Notes under the pieces: generated by a model | The model's database searches: none | What the model saw: only the letters and a program-made list of their open reading frames with translations | What the model was told of the DNA's origin: nothing | Position numbers and translations under genes: made by a program | Assembly: GCA_049585195.1 (NCBI GenBank) | Contig: JBAUZG010000159.1 | Location: 1 to 10,135, forward strand | Length of the DNA: 10,135 bases | Reading direction: 5' to 3' | Source of the DNA: KBS-96 sp049585195 | GTDB taxonomy: Bacteria > Acidobacteriota > Terriglobia > Bryobacterales > Bryobacteraceae | Part shown: positions 1-8,007 of the stretch, piece after piece | Layout of the letters: every line of letters starts with the position of its first letter | Position numbering within the stretch: the stretch's first letter is position 1

Positions 1-794
1 CAGCTTGGGATCTCCAGGCCCGGCTCGAGGGTAATCCCCTCTGGAAGCAGGTCGGCGGCGGCGCGCGCCGTGAAATCCCCTGCGGTGTGTCCATCGGCAT
101 TCAGGATTCTGTCGAGCAACTGATTGAAAAAATCGAAGCTGAGTTGGCGGCCGGCTACCAGCGCATCAAGATGAAGATCAAACCAGGCTGGGACGTGGAT
201 GTCATTCGCAAGGTCCGCAAGCGGTTTCCCAATATCCTCCTCATGGCCGACGCCAACTCAGCCTACACTCTCGCCGATGCCGATCATCTACGCAAATTGG
301 ACGATTTCGATTTGATGATGATCGAGCAGCCGCTCGCGCACGACGACATTATCGATCACGCGAAGCTTCAATCCTCGATCAAGACGGCAATTTGCCTCGA
401 CGAATGCATCCGCTCGGCTCGCCACGCCGAACAGGCAATCGAGCTGAATGCCTGCCGCATCGTGAACATTAAGCTGGGGCGCGTTGGCGGCTTTGCTGAA
501 GCCAAGCGAGTCCACGATATTTGCCAAAACCATCAGATTCCAGTATGGTGCGGCGGAATGCTCGAAAGCGGCATCGGCCGCGCGCACAATATCGCCCTGT
601 CTACCTTGCCGAATTTCACTCTTCCGGGCGACGTATCGGCCAGCAAGCGGTACTGGAAGCAAGACATCATCGAGCCCCCGGTTGAAGTCAGCGCGAAAGG
701 AACAATCGCCGTTCCGAACGGGGTTGGATTCGGCTACGATCTCGACCGCAACTATCTCGAAAGCGTCACCGTCCGCACCCAGACACTCAACTAA
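1..794 (+). CDS. menC: o-succinylbenzoate synthase / N-acylamino acid racemase-type enolase superfamily enzyme (5' partial)
   Basis: The reading frame is open from the left edge (first full codon at 3) to the TAA ending at 794, so the N-terminal capping domain is mostly missing. The fragment covers the TIM barrel of the MenC/NSAR branch of the enolase superfamily. It shows the KxK pair (KMK, catalytic Lys codon 174-176), the first metal ligand in DANSAY (Asp 249-251), the second in IEQP (Glu 324-326), the third in LDE (Asp 399-401), and the second catalytic Lys in NIKLGRVGG (471-473). The GGMLESGIGRAHN and LPGDVSAS signatures near the C terminus are typical of this branch. All five catalytic and metal positions are kept, so the enzyme should be active. 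MenC dehydrates SHCHC to o-succinylbenzoate in menaquinone synthesis, while close relatives racemise N-acylamino acids. Sequence alone does not separate the two roles, and no other men gene is visible, so the symbol is provisional. Confidence 0.9.
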   Translation, partial: AWDLQARLEGNPLWKQVGGGARREIPCGVSIGIQDSVEQLIEKIEAELAAGYQRIKMKIKPGWDVDVIRKVRKRFPNILLMADANSAYTLADADHLRKLDDFDLMMIEQPLAHDDIIDHAKLQSSIKTAICLDECIRSARHAEQAIELNACRIVNIKLGRVGGFAEAKRVHDICQNHQIPVWCGGMLESGIGRAHNIALSTLPNFTLPGDVSASKRYWKQDIIEPPVEVSAKGTIAVPNGVGFGYDLDRNYLESVTVRTQTLN

Positions 795-869
795 ACCGGG
801 CCGCGACCGCGAAGGAGCGGAATTCCGAACCCCACGCGCCCATCGCGTACGCTGGAATCAGCATCCATT

Positions 870-1982
870 ATGCGCAACTCGCCCGTCTGTCCTGGCCGCC
901 TTGCGTCTGCCATCCCCATTGCTGTGCTGGCGCTCTCGTTTTGGCTTGCCGCCGCTCCGCCCTCCAGCCAGATTCCTGGAAAAGGCAGCCTGCAAGAGGT
1001 CACGGTTCATGGCGCGTCCCTCGAAGGCAATCTCGACAACGACCCGACAGACAGGCAGGTCTCCGTCTATCTACCGCCAAGCTACAATCGCGAGCCGAAA
1101 CGCCGGTATCCTGTCGTCTATTTTCTGCACGGCTTCACTGAGACAAATGCGAAATGGTTTGGCGCCGATCCCAAGTGGATCAACTTGCGCGGAATATTCG
1201 ATCGCGACATCGCGAGCGGATCGGCGAAAGAAATGATCGCCGTCGTTCCAAACGCCTATACACGATTCCAGGGCAGCTTTTACTCCAATTCCATCGTGAC
1301 CGGCAATTGGGAAGACTTCATCGCCAGCGACCTGGTGCGCTACATCGATACCCATTACCGCACGTTGGCGACACGCGAAAGCCGCGGGCTCGCGGGACAC
1401 GCCATGGGAGGTTATGGCGCGATCCGCATTGGGATGAAGCGTCCCGATGTTTTTGGAAGCATCTATGTCCTAAGCCCCTCCTGCTTGATGTGGGGTGCCG
1501 ATTTTCAGCCCACCGGAGCCGTAGGCCTGAAAATTTTCACCATTCACACCGACAGCACGCTCGAACGAGCAGATCTGGCGACCCTCAAGTATTTTGCCGA
1601 AGCGGCCGCCTGGTCGCCGAATCCGGACAACCCGCCGTTTTATATAGACTTCCCTTCCGCCTCAACCCAGCAGCCGCGCCCCGACATTGTCGCCAAATGG
1701 TCGGCGAACCTCCCGCTCGCGATGATCGATCAGTACCGGAAGAACCTTCAGCGTCTTCACGCGATTGCTATCGATGTGGGCGATCAGGACGATTATGCGC
1801 ATATTCCCCTGGGAGCCAAGATGCTCGATCAGGTTCTAAGCGAATATCAGATTTCACATAGTTACGAGGTCTACCCGGGCACCCACACGAGCCAGATTCC
1901 ACAGCGCCTGGAAACGAAGGTTTTGCCTTTCTTCTCCAAAGAACTTGTCTCCCCCGGCGTCGAGAAGACCGCGACGAAGTAG
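870..1982 (+). CDS. Secreted esterase-family (PF00756-like) alpha/beta-hydrolase with Ser-to-Ala nucleophile
   Basis: This 370-residue protein begins with a likely signal peptide: a hydrophobic run at about residues 11-29 ending in small residues, so an exported protein is inferred. The mature part matches the esterase D/antigen 85-like fold. It has a YLPPSY strand, the oxyanion-loop motif FLHGF at residues 85-89, the nucleophile elbow at 176-180, an acid loop DVGDQDDY at 302-309, and the catalytic-His loop GTHTSQIPQRLETKVLPFF starting at 337 (His339). The elbow should read GHSMGGYG, but the codon at 1401-1403 is GCC, giving GHAMGGYG with Ala178. The acid and His are kept, so this is either a pseudo-enzyme, a protein that binds without hydrolysing, or a point mutant. 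The ATG at 870 is the only start that includes the signal peptide. A weak GGAA lies 12 nt upstream. The gene follows menC by 75 bp and converges on the next gene with 7 bp between stops. Substrate unknown. Confidence 0.88.
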   Translation: MRNSPVCPGRLASAIPIAVLALSFWLAAAPPSSQIPGKGSLQEVTVHGASLEGNLDNDPTDRQVSVYLPPSYNREPKRRYPVVYFLHGFTETNAKWFGADPKWINLRGIFDRDIASGSAKEMIAVVPNAYTRFQGSFYSNSIVTGNWEDFIASDLVRYIDTHYRTLATRESRGLAGHAMGGYGAIRIGMKRPDVFGSIYVLSPSCLMWGADFQPTGAVGLKIFTIHTDSTLERADLATLKYFAEAAAWSPNPDNPPFYIDFPSASTQQPRPDIVAKWSANLPLAMIDQYRKNLQRLHAIAIDVGDQDDYAHIPLGAKMLDQVLSEYQISHSYEVYPGTHTSQIPQRLETKVLPFFSKELVSPGVEKTATK

Positions 1983-1989
1983 ACAAATC

Positions 1990-3585
1990 TCAGCTGGAAT
2001 CGTGCAACACCGCCATCGCTGTATTCCGTCCATTCACCGCGATCACGCTTCCTCCCGGATAAGTGCACGCCCCGCATAGATACACGCCGGGCATCGGTGT
2101 TTTCGCCTTGAGCCGGTTGCTCCACATATACGCCGGAAGGCATTCTCCCTGAAAAATATGCCCTCCCGTCAACCCAGTCTTACGCTCAATATCGGGAGGG
2201 CCCATCGCTTCGACGGCCTTCACCGCTCGCGGCACGTTGCTCGTAAATCTTGCTATCGAATCCAAGGCAAGTTGCTTTGCTTCTTCGCGCCGCGAATCCC
2301 AATCGCCCTTCGCAAATTTGTACGGAACGTACTGAGCAAACACGCTCATCAGGTGACAGCCTTCGGGCACAACACTCCGATCGTATACGCTCTGAAAATA
2401 GAGCTCCGTCCACAAGCGGCGCGGAAGATGCCCGGAGCGCGCCGCCGCATAACCTGACCTCCATTCCTCCTTCGATAGCGGAGTGTTGATCTGGCCTCGA
2501 TGATGCGGCTCATCTGTGCCCGGCCGTGCGCGAAAATTCGGCAGTTCTTTCAAAAAAACATTCATCTTCAGCGTGCAACCCTCAATCGGTATCGCTTCAA
2601 CACGAGTCCGCCACGATCCCTCGGCTGCACGTCCTAGAAGTCGCAGCGTTGTTCTCGGATCGGCGTTCGAAACCACAATCGGTGAAGCAATTTGCTCTCC
2701 GCTTTGAAGCAACACGCCTTCACCCGGCAGAATCGCAGACACCGGAACACCCGCGGCGACCACTGCCCCAGCGCGGCGGGCTATATCGCATAAGTAGAAC
2801 GAAACCATTCCAACGCCGCCCTTTACATAGCCCCACGCCCCCGGCAAGCCGCCTAACCGGCCGGAAGCGTGATGAAAGCGAATGGAGGCGGTTCCCGCAT
2901 CGAAGGGACTCGCGTTCGTGCCGATAATGCCCTGCCCAAGATAGCCAGTTCGCAAGCGCTCATCTTGCAAATAATGTTCCACGAATTCGGCCATCGACCA
3001 ATGGAACAGAAGCTGCCGCGCTTCCTCATCGTTCCCCAGACGCTCGTCCAGTTCCTCGGGCGTTGGCGCATCGCCCAGCCATAAGTCCTGCTCTCCTGCC
3101 GGACGCAGCGCATCGCGAACCCGGGCGATCAGTGCGCCCATGGCACGCCATCCCTCCACATCCCTTCCCGAGAAGCGCGCAATCTCCGCCTCGCAGCGTT
3201 CATCGTCGTCATAAAGCTGCACACTGCTCGAATCCTCGAATGGAATGAACATACCCTCGCTTGCGGCATGCCAGCAAAAACCCTCAGCCGGCAGGTCCAG
3301 CTCTTTCACAACCAGCGGATGCAGCAGTCCCGCAAGATATGCGCAAGGGCCTACGCGAACTCCTGGCCAGGGCTCTTCCACAGTGCAGGCGCCACCTATG
3401 CGCTCGCGTTCTTCGAGTACAAGAACCCGCTTCCCCGCCCTCGTCAGGTACGCCGCGCAGGCGAGACCATTGTGACCCGCGCCCACCACAATCACGTCCC
3501 ACGTCCGCGATCGCAGCTCACCAATTGATTTCGGCAAACCGACTCGCCCGAGGCACGCGACTGCGGAAATCGCTCCGTTCTTCAT
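1990..3585 (-). CDS. FAD-dependent phytoene dehydrogenase-like (CrtI/PYROXD2-type) oxidoreductase
   Basis: This 531-residue flavoprotein is complete. The N-terminal Rossmann dinucleotide-binding motif VVGAGHNG lies at residues 33-40, followed by the ribose-binding acidic residue at the end of VLVLE (Glu58) and the RIGG motif at 62-65, all typical of the amine oxidase/phytoene desaturase superfamily. The C-terminal FAD-binding segment contains GLTGGHIFQGE and then GVYLCGACTYPGGSVIAVNGRN, the signature of the PYROXD2-like subgroup. No carotenoid genes are nearby, so carotenoid desaturation is not implied and the substrate is unknown. The ATG at 3585 gives an unusually long lead of 29 residues before the first beta strand. 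A TTG at 3537 (residue 17) is a plausible alternative start. No clear Shine-Dalgarno is seen. It converges on the esterase gene and diverges from lipA. Confidence 0.9.
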   Translation of the reverse strand: MKNGAISAVACLGRVGLPKSIGELRSRTWDVIVVGAGHNGLACAAYLTRAGKRVLVLEERERIGGACTVEEPWPGVRVGPCAYLAGLLHPLVVKELDLPAEGFCWHAASEGMFIPFEDSSSVQLYDDDERCEAEIARFSGRDVEGWRAMGALIARVRDALRPAGEQDLWLGDAPTPEELDERLGNDEEARQLLFHWSMAEFVEHYLQDERLRTGYLGQGIIGTNASPFDAGTASIRFHHASGRLGGLPGAWGYVKGGVGMVSFYLCDIARRAGAVVAAGVPVSAILPGEGVLLQSGEQIASPIVVSNADPRTTLRLLGRAAEGSWRTRVEAIPIEGCTLKMNVFLKELPNFRARPGTDEPHHRGQINTPLSKEEWRSGYAAARSGHLPRRLWTELYFQSVYDRSVVPEGCHLMSVFAQYVPYKFAKGDWDSRREEAKQLALDSIARFTSNVPRAVKAVEAMGPPDIERKTGLTGGHIFQGECLPAYMWSNRLKAKTPMPGVYLCGACTYPGGSVIAVNGRNTAMAVLHDSS

Positions 3586-3589
3586 CGAT

Positions 3590-3615
3590 GAAACTGACCG
3601 TCCAGGTTCAGTTTC
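3590..3615. promoter_or_regulatory. Inverted repeat between divergent oxidoreductase gene and lipA
   Basis: Perfect 8-bp arms GAAACTGA (3590-3597) and TCAGTTTC (3608-3615) flank a 10-bp spacer. With one bulged T the pairing extends inward by two or three bases (ACC with GGT). The repeat sits in the 55-bp gap between two divergent starts, 4 bp from the oxidoreductase ATG. It could be an operator or a hairpin in the oxidoreductase leader. An 8-bp repeat with a free spacer is expected by chance somewhere in 10 kb, so position is the main support. Confidence 0.35.
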
Positions 3616-3625
3616 GCACCAACGG

Positions 3626-3631
3626 TAAAAT
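3626..3631 (+). promoter_or_regulatory. Possible -10 box for lipA
   Basis: TAAAAT stands 9 nt before the lipA GTG in an AT-rich patch of an otherwise GC-rich region. If used as a -10 element, transcription would begin at or next to the start codon, giving a leaderless or nearly leaderless message. This would fit the lack of a Shine-Dalgarno before lipA. No convincing -35 is visible, so this is a weak call. Confidence 0.25.
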
Positions 3632-3640
3632 AAATACTTC

Positions 3641-4561
3641 GTGGCCAGCCAAGACCTCGTTCAAATCGACGCGCCGGTGCGCCCGCGCCTTCCTGCCTGG
3701 CTTCGAAAAGGTCAAACTCATTTTGAATCGGTCCAAAAACTGAAGACAGAACTGCGCCGCCTCCGCCTCCACACAGTCTGCGAGTCCGCCCGCTGCCCCA
3801 ATATTCACGAGTGTTTCCATCGCGGCGCCGCGACGTTCATGATCCTAGGAAATTTATGCACGCGCGGATGCGGATTCTGCTCCGTTCCTAAAGGATCCGC
3901 CGCAAAACGCGAATTCACACTCGACTCGAACGAGCCACGGCATGTCGCGGAGATGGCCTCAATGATGAATCTCCGCTATGTCGTGATCACATCGGTTAAC
4001 CGCGACGATCTTGATGACGGCGGCTCGTATCATTTCGCCCGCACCGTGCGCGAAGTGCGAAAGGCGTTGCCATCGTCGCGCATCGAAGTGCTGACGCCCG
4101 ATTTTGAAGGGAATCTCGATGCCGTAGCCCGTGTGATTGATTCGGGACCAGACGTGTTCAACCACAACATGGAAACCGTGCGAAGACTTTACAGGCGTGT
4201 GCGCCCGCAAGCCCGCTACGAACGGTCGCTTCGTGTGCTCGAGTTTGCAAAGCGTCAAGCGCCAGACGTCCTCACGAAGTCCGGCCTCATGGCAGGACTC
4301 GGTGAAACACAAGACGAAGTTCACGAACTGCTGTGCGATATTCGGCGTTCGGGAACCGACGTTGCTACCATCGGTCAATATTTGCAGCCCACGCGCCGGA
4401 ATCTCCGCGTTTCTGAATATGTCAGGCCCGAACAGTTCGACTCGTACCGCCGGTACGGCTTATCGGTTGGTTTCAAAATGGTGTTCAGCGGTCCCTTCGT
4501 CCGCAGTTCCTACATGGCCGATCTCGTGAACGAACAGGCTCGAACGGCGCCGGAGGCATAA
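3641..4561 (+). CDS. lipA: Lipoyl synthase (radical SAM)
   Basis: LipA inserts two sulfur atoms into the octanoyl chain carried by lipoyl domains of 2-oxoacid dehydrogenases and the glycine cleavage H protein. The 306-residue length is normal for the family. The auxiliary [4Fe-4S] cluster motif CX4CX5C is at Cys47, Cys52 and Cys58. The radical-SAM motif CX3CX2C (CTRGCGFC) is at Cys73, Cys77 and Cys80. The conserved ITSVNRDDLDDGG, NHNMETV, GLMAGLGE and YLQPTRRN blocks follow, and the C-terminal RSSY motif (288-291), which supplies the serine ligand of the auxiliary cluster, is present. All cluster ligands are intact. An in-frame TAA at 3626-3628 limits the 5' end, and GTG at 3641 is the first start after it, although no ribosome-binding site precedes it. 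lipB is not in the window. The gene is followed 3 bp later by lnt, so an operon is likely. Confidence 0.97.
   Translation: MASQDLVQIDAPVRPRLPAWLRKGQTHFESVQKLKTELRRLRLHTVCESARCPNIHECFHRGAATFMILGNLCTRGCGFCSVPKGSAAKREFTLDSNEPRHVAEMASMMNLRYVVITSVNRDDLDDGGSYHFARTVREVRKALPSSRIEVLTPDFEGNLDAVARVIDSGPDVFNHNMETVRRLYRRVRPQARYERSLRVLEFAKRQAPDVLTKSGLMAGLGETQDEVHELLCDIRRSGTDVATIGQYLQPTRRNLRVSEYVRPEQFDSYRRYGLSVGFKMVFSGPFVRSSYMADLVNEQARTAPEA
4552..4556 (+). promoter_or_regulatory. Ribosome-binding site fixing the TTG start of lnt
   Basis: GGAGG lies inside the last codons of lipA, 8 nt before the TTG at 4565. This ideal spacing supports the TTG start and implies that lnt is translated from the same message as lipA. 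Confidence 0.75.
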
Positions 4562-4564
4562 CGC

Positions 4565-6043
4565 TTGACCGCGCCCCGGACGCGCTGGGAGTTGTCGCTG
4601 CATGTTGCGCTTTCACTCCTTACTGGTGTCCTGCTCCGTCTGATATTCCCGCAGTTCGACGTTCGCTGGCTCGCCGCCGTAGCTTTGACTCCGCTGCTTG
4701 TTGCCGTGGCTCGCGAAGATCGCCCGGCTTGGCGCTTCCTATACGGGTGGCTGGCGGGCGCCGTTTACTGGTTCACTCTCTGTATCTGGATACAGTTCGT
4801 GCTCGACGTGCATGGCGGCATGGGGCGCGCCGGAAGTTGGGCCTGCTTCTGTCTATTCACTGCGCTCAAGGCGATTCATCTCGGCGTCCTTGCGTGGCTT
4901 GCCGGGCCGCTCATGTGGCGCGCCTACGCCATTCCGGCCATCGCCGCGTTGTGGGCCGGCCTCGAGCGGACCCATGCCACCTTCGGCTTCGCCTGGCTCG
5001 ATCTTGGAAACGCAGGCATCACAATGTCGCTGCCGCTCCGGCTCGCGCCTCTGACTGGCGTCTATGGCCTCTCGTTTGTATTTGCGATGCTCGCTGCAGC
5101 GGCTGCCATTGTTGTTCTTCGCTACCCGAGGCTCTTTCTTCTTCCGCTCGTCTCGATTGCCGGCCTGTATCTGCTGCCGAGAATTCCCCAGGATCGTTCG
5201 CTGCTACAAGGCGCGGTGACGGTTCAACCTAACTTCGATCCCGAAGAGAACTGGACCGAGGCCAGCGAACAGCGGGCGCAGACAGATCTCGCCACAATCT
5301 CAAACGCATGGCCCGCTCCGCTGGTAGTATGGCCCGAAATGCCCGCTCCCTTTTATTTCTATGACGATCCGCAATTCCAGGAGAAAGCGGAACAGATCGC
5401 CCGCCAACACGGCTACTTTCTATTCGGCACCGTCGCCTACACCGCCGCGCATCAACCGATGAATTCAGCGGTCCTCCTCGGCCCCAAAGGCGACGAGATC
5501 GGCCGCTACGACAAAGTCAACTTGGTTCCTTTCGGCGAATTCATTCCGCCACTGTTCGGCTTCGTCAACCGAATCACTCAGGAAGCCGGAGATTTCGTCC
5601 CTGGCAGTGGAGCCAAAGTGCTCGCCGCCGGACCCGACAAACTCGGCGTTTTCATCTGCTACGAATCCGCGTTCCCCAATTTCGTCCGGCAGTTCTCCGT
5701 GCAAGGAGCAAACGTCCTCTTCAATCTTTCAAACGACGGATACTTTGGCCACAGCGCCGCGCGCGAACAACATTTACTCTTGGCTCGCATGCGCGCGGTT
5801 GAGAACGACCGCTATCTTGTGCGCGCAACCAACGACGGCATCACCGCCTCAATCGATCCCGCAGGCCGCATCATCCAGCAACTCCCACGGTACCGCGAGG
5901 CCGTCGGCCTCATGCCCTTCGCCACCATTTCACGCCTCACGCCCTACGCCCGATACGGCGACTGGTTCGCCTGGACTTGCCTGGCAATCGGCATATTGCT
6001 CTCAATCGAAACCCAGCTCGCCTCCCGCGTCCGATCGAAATGA
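4565..6043 (+). CDS. lnt: Apolipoprotein N-acyltransferase
   Basis: Lnt transfers an acyl chain from phospholipid to the N-terminal diacylglyceryl-cysteine of lipoproteins, the last step of lipoprotein maturation in the inner membrane of diderm bacteria. The 492-residue length fits the family. The first 205 residues or so contain several hydrophobic membrane segments. They are followed by a periplasmic nitrilase-fold domain, then a final hydrophobic helix at about residues 470-485. The nitrilase triad is present: Glu258 in WPEMPAPF, Lys317 in YDKVNLVPFGEFIP and Cys365 in ICYESAFP. The LSNDGYFG block after the cysteine is also typical. The start is TTG, supported by a GGAGG 8 nt upstream. The gene lies directly behind lipA, pairing two protein-acylation functions. 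Its presence argues for a diderm host. Confidence 0.96.
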   Translation: MTAPRTRWELSLHVALSLLTGVLLRLIFPQFDVRWLAAVALTPLLVAVAREDRPAWRFLYGWLAGAVYWFTLCIWIQFVLDVHGGMGRAGSWACFCLFTALKAIHLGVLAWLAGPLMWRAYAIPAIAALWAGLERTHATFGFAWLDLGNAGITMSLPLRLAPLTGVYGLSFVFAMLAAAAAIVVLRYPRLFLLPLVSIAGLYLLPRIPQDRSLLQGAVTVQPNFDPEENWTEASEQRAQTDLATISNAWPAPLVVWPEMPAPFYFYDDPQFQEKAEQIARQHGYFLFGTVAYTAAHQPMNSAVLLGPKGDEIGRYDKVNLVPFGEFIPPLFGFVNRITQEAGDFVPGSGAKVLAAGPDKLGVFICYESAFPNFVRQFSVQGANVLFNLSNDGYFGHSAAREQHLLLARMRAVENDRYLVRATNDGITASIDPAGRIIQQLPRYREAVGLMPFATISRLTPYARYGDWFAWTCLAIGILLSIETQLASRVRSK

Positions 6044-6333
6044 AATCACTCCAGCGTTGAATGGGCCTCCGGCGCGCCATACCGCCATTCGTAGCGCATT
6101 TTAGAAAGAAACCCGCCCAAAACGGCAGGTTCGTGGATCGCATCCGACTACATACTTGCTGGATAATCGGAGGGATTCGACTTCCCGTCTCTCGGCGATG
6201 GCGTTGCTGAGTGGTTTTGCGAAACGAACTGGGGGGCTTTACTTGAATCGCGCACAACGCCAGCAGACGGCTGTGCGCTCATGGGAGCGAACGGGGCCAT
6301 GACGAGGCGTTAGATTTCGCGCTGTACGGCGGC
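6044..6333. other. Non-coding stretch downstream of lnt
   Basis: About 290 bp with no recognisable gene. Open frames here are short and show no known motif. A T-loop-like TTCGACT at 6176-6182 is flanked by a GGGA/TCCC stem, but no acceptor or anticodon stem can be built around it. No rho-independent terminator with a T tract is visible after lnt. The stretch may be decayed sequence from the same event that left the integrase remnant next to it. Confidence 0.4.
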
Positions 6334-6609
6334 TTAGTATTCCTCGCGGAGTCCGCCATCGGACCCGGTCGGTTGGCGCGCGATGAAGGCTTCCGTCAAC
6401 CAGGCGTGCACTGCTTCCGCTACCCAGCTGGGTATCAGAACGGTGGGCTTGCTCAAGATAGATTCGGTATCTCGTCACAACGGTTTTGTTGAAGGCCAGA
6501 CGAGGCTCCGAACAGGGCCACTCGATAAATTCGCGGATCGCGTGATCATTGCGCGCTGTGAGCTGATCGAAGGCAGGCTGTTAAGAACGGCCGATTTGGT
6601 TTGTCCTTT
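6334..6609 (-). pseudogene. Degraded tyrosine recombinase (phage integrase) remnant
   Basis: Three minus-strand pieces in different frames read together as a broken integrase. From about 6609 to 6568 the frame gives QTKSAVLNSL. A frameshift then leads to 6571-6449, which encodes HAIREFIEWPCSEPRLAF and then TVVTRYRIYLEQ, the pattern of the N-terminal SAM-like core-binding domain of XerC/D-type integrases. Another shift leads to 6450-6334, with TVLIPSWVAEAVHAWLTEA, resembling the catalytic-domain stretch after the conserved Lys beta-hairpin. The intervening part of the catalytic domain, holding the first catalytic Arg, is missing, as is everything after that stretch including HxR and the nucleophile Tyr. 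The protein cannot be active. It starts immediately beyond the stop codon of the interrupted serine hydrolase. The family match is from memory, and the third piece is the least certain. Confidence 0.6.
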
Positions 6610-6615
6610 GAAACC

Positions 6616-8007
6616 TTATCGAAGGGCTACGATAGTAGCTGCAATCAGCTTCACGTCGGCCTCGATTCCAAAGTTATGCCCTGTGGTGTACCCGAATCGG
6701 GAGATGACCAGATGCTGGGACGGAATGATGTAAATCCTTTGCCCAAGATCACCGCTGGCGAAGTAGCCATCCTTCGGAAAGCCATGCGCAACGCGCCATG
6801 CCGCACCTGCGTTGAGGCCGTCGTTTGTCCAGAAACCGGCACCGTAGTTTGAGCCAAGAGTGCACTGCCGCGAGTAGGCAGCCCATCCCGCCGGCAGGAT
6901 GCGGCGGCCATCGGGAGCTACGCCGTCGTTCAGGAAGAGCCAACCCAGCCGCGCAAACTCTCGCGCCGGAGCGTAGACATGGCTGGAGCCGACAAACGTG
7001 CCCACGCCATCGAACTCCAGCGTGACATGCTTCAGACCGATGGGCTCGAACAGCTCCCTCTCGGCAAACTGCCGAAACCCGGCAGGCCCACCGCCGATCG
7101 TCTGGCTCATCATGCGGTCCAGCAATAGCGTGTCGATGGAGGTGTACTCCCAGCGTGTCGCCGGACGAATCTTCAACCCGCGGTTGGCCGCATAAGCTCC
7201 CATGTCGCGAGAGTCGTAAAGCATCTGCGAAGCCGGATCGAAGCCTGATCCGGTCTCCGCGGCGTGCAGCCCGCTCTCCATGCGAAGTAGATTGTTCGGA
7301 GTAATCCGCGCTCACGGATGGTTCGGCTGCTGCCACTCCGGTAGGGGAGCCGGCGCGTTCATCGTCACTTTGCCCTCTCGGACGAGAATGCCCAGCAGCG
7401 CGTTTGTGACCGACTTCGCCACGGAAAAACTCATCACAGCCGTGTTCACGCCAAAGGCCGAAGCATACTGCTCGGCCACCACATGACCGTCTTTCACAAT
7501 CACAATGGCCTTGACCTGACGTTTGCCCGCTCCGGGGCCATCGAACGCCTCATCGAGCGCAGTCTTCAGTGCTGGATTCTGCGTCTCGACCCGAGAGGAT
7601 AGAGCGAACGAATCCGCAGAGGCTGTTTCAGCCTGTGAGTCCGCCACAAGCGCGGGCAGCGGTTGATTGCCCGGATACGTCAGCCTGCAACCATAGCCCG
7701 GAGCGAAGACCGCATGAGCCTGAGCAAACAACATTGACGCATCGACGGTTTTCGCTCCACGATTCACGCGGTAACGAACTAACAACCGCGCCGGACCGAT
7801 AAGACCGCCTACCAGTTCGTCGTAGGTCTCCTTCTCCCGCAGCTCAGAGACGAAGATTGAGGAGCAGAGGTTGTGGGCCACCGCTCCGGCTCCGGTCTTC
7901 AACGGCGGCATCCCTGCGCTTGCAGCAAGCATGAATGCAAGACCAACTGAAACGATGAAGGCAAGTCTACGAACGCGGCGCAACGACAAGTATACTGGGG
8001 CAACCAA
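6616..8007 (-). pseudogene. Serine hydrolase (class C beta-lactamase/NylB-like family) interrupted by one in-frame TGA
   Basis: Two open stretches, 8007-7312 and 7311-6616, are in the same frame and separated only by TGA at 7314-7312. Read through, they make a normal-looking product of about 463 codons. The first part has a hydrophobic export segment (about residues 14-31), a CSSIFVSE stretch common in this group, and the nucleophile motif SVAK (Ser195, Lys198). The second part has the YTS motif (Tyr288, the usual Y-x-N/S base), the usual RLGW block, and a GYFASGDLGQ segment near the C terminus. The stop falls between Ser-x-x-Lys and Tyr, so neither half can be active alone. Relatives usually carry Arg or Lys at that spot, so a CGA-to-TGA change is the simplest explanation. 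No frameshift is seen elsewhere, so the lesion is recent or a sequencing error. The 5' end is uncertain: TTG at 8007 lacks a good ribosome-binding site, and TTG at 7990 is an alternative. Substrate unknown. Confidence 0.82.

Noticed and set aside
484..1236. Long plus-strand open frame of 250 codons across the menC end and the esterase start
   Set aside because: It overlaps two genes with clear family motifs in other frames, and its product is Ser/Arg/Pro-rich without any recognisable domain, typical of an off-frame reading of GC-rich coding DNA.
2526..2927. Plus-strand open frame of 133 codons opposite the FAD oxidoreductase
   Set aside because: Antisense to a well-supported gene, low-complexity Arg/Ser/Pro composition, no motif and no ribosome-binding site.
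6156..6215. tRNA- or tmRNA-like GGGATTCGACTTCCC around 6173-6187
   Set aside because: Only a 4-bp stem with a T-loop-like loop forms. No acceptor stem, anticodon arm, tag-peptide frame or CCA end can be placed on either strand.
7312..7314. TGA read as selenocysteine
   Set aside because: The position is not catalytic, relatives carry Arg or Lys there, and I saw no convincing SECIS-like hairpin after it. A nonsense change is simpler.
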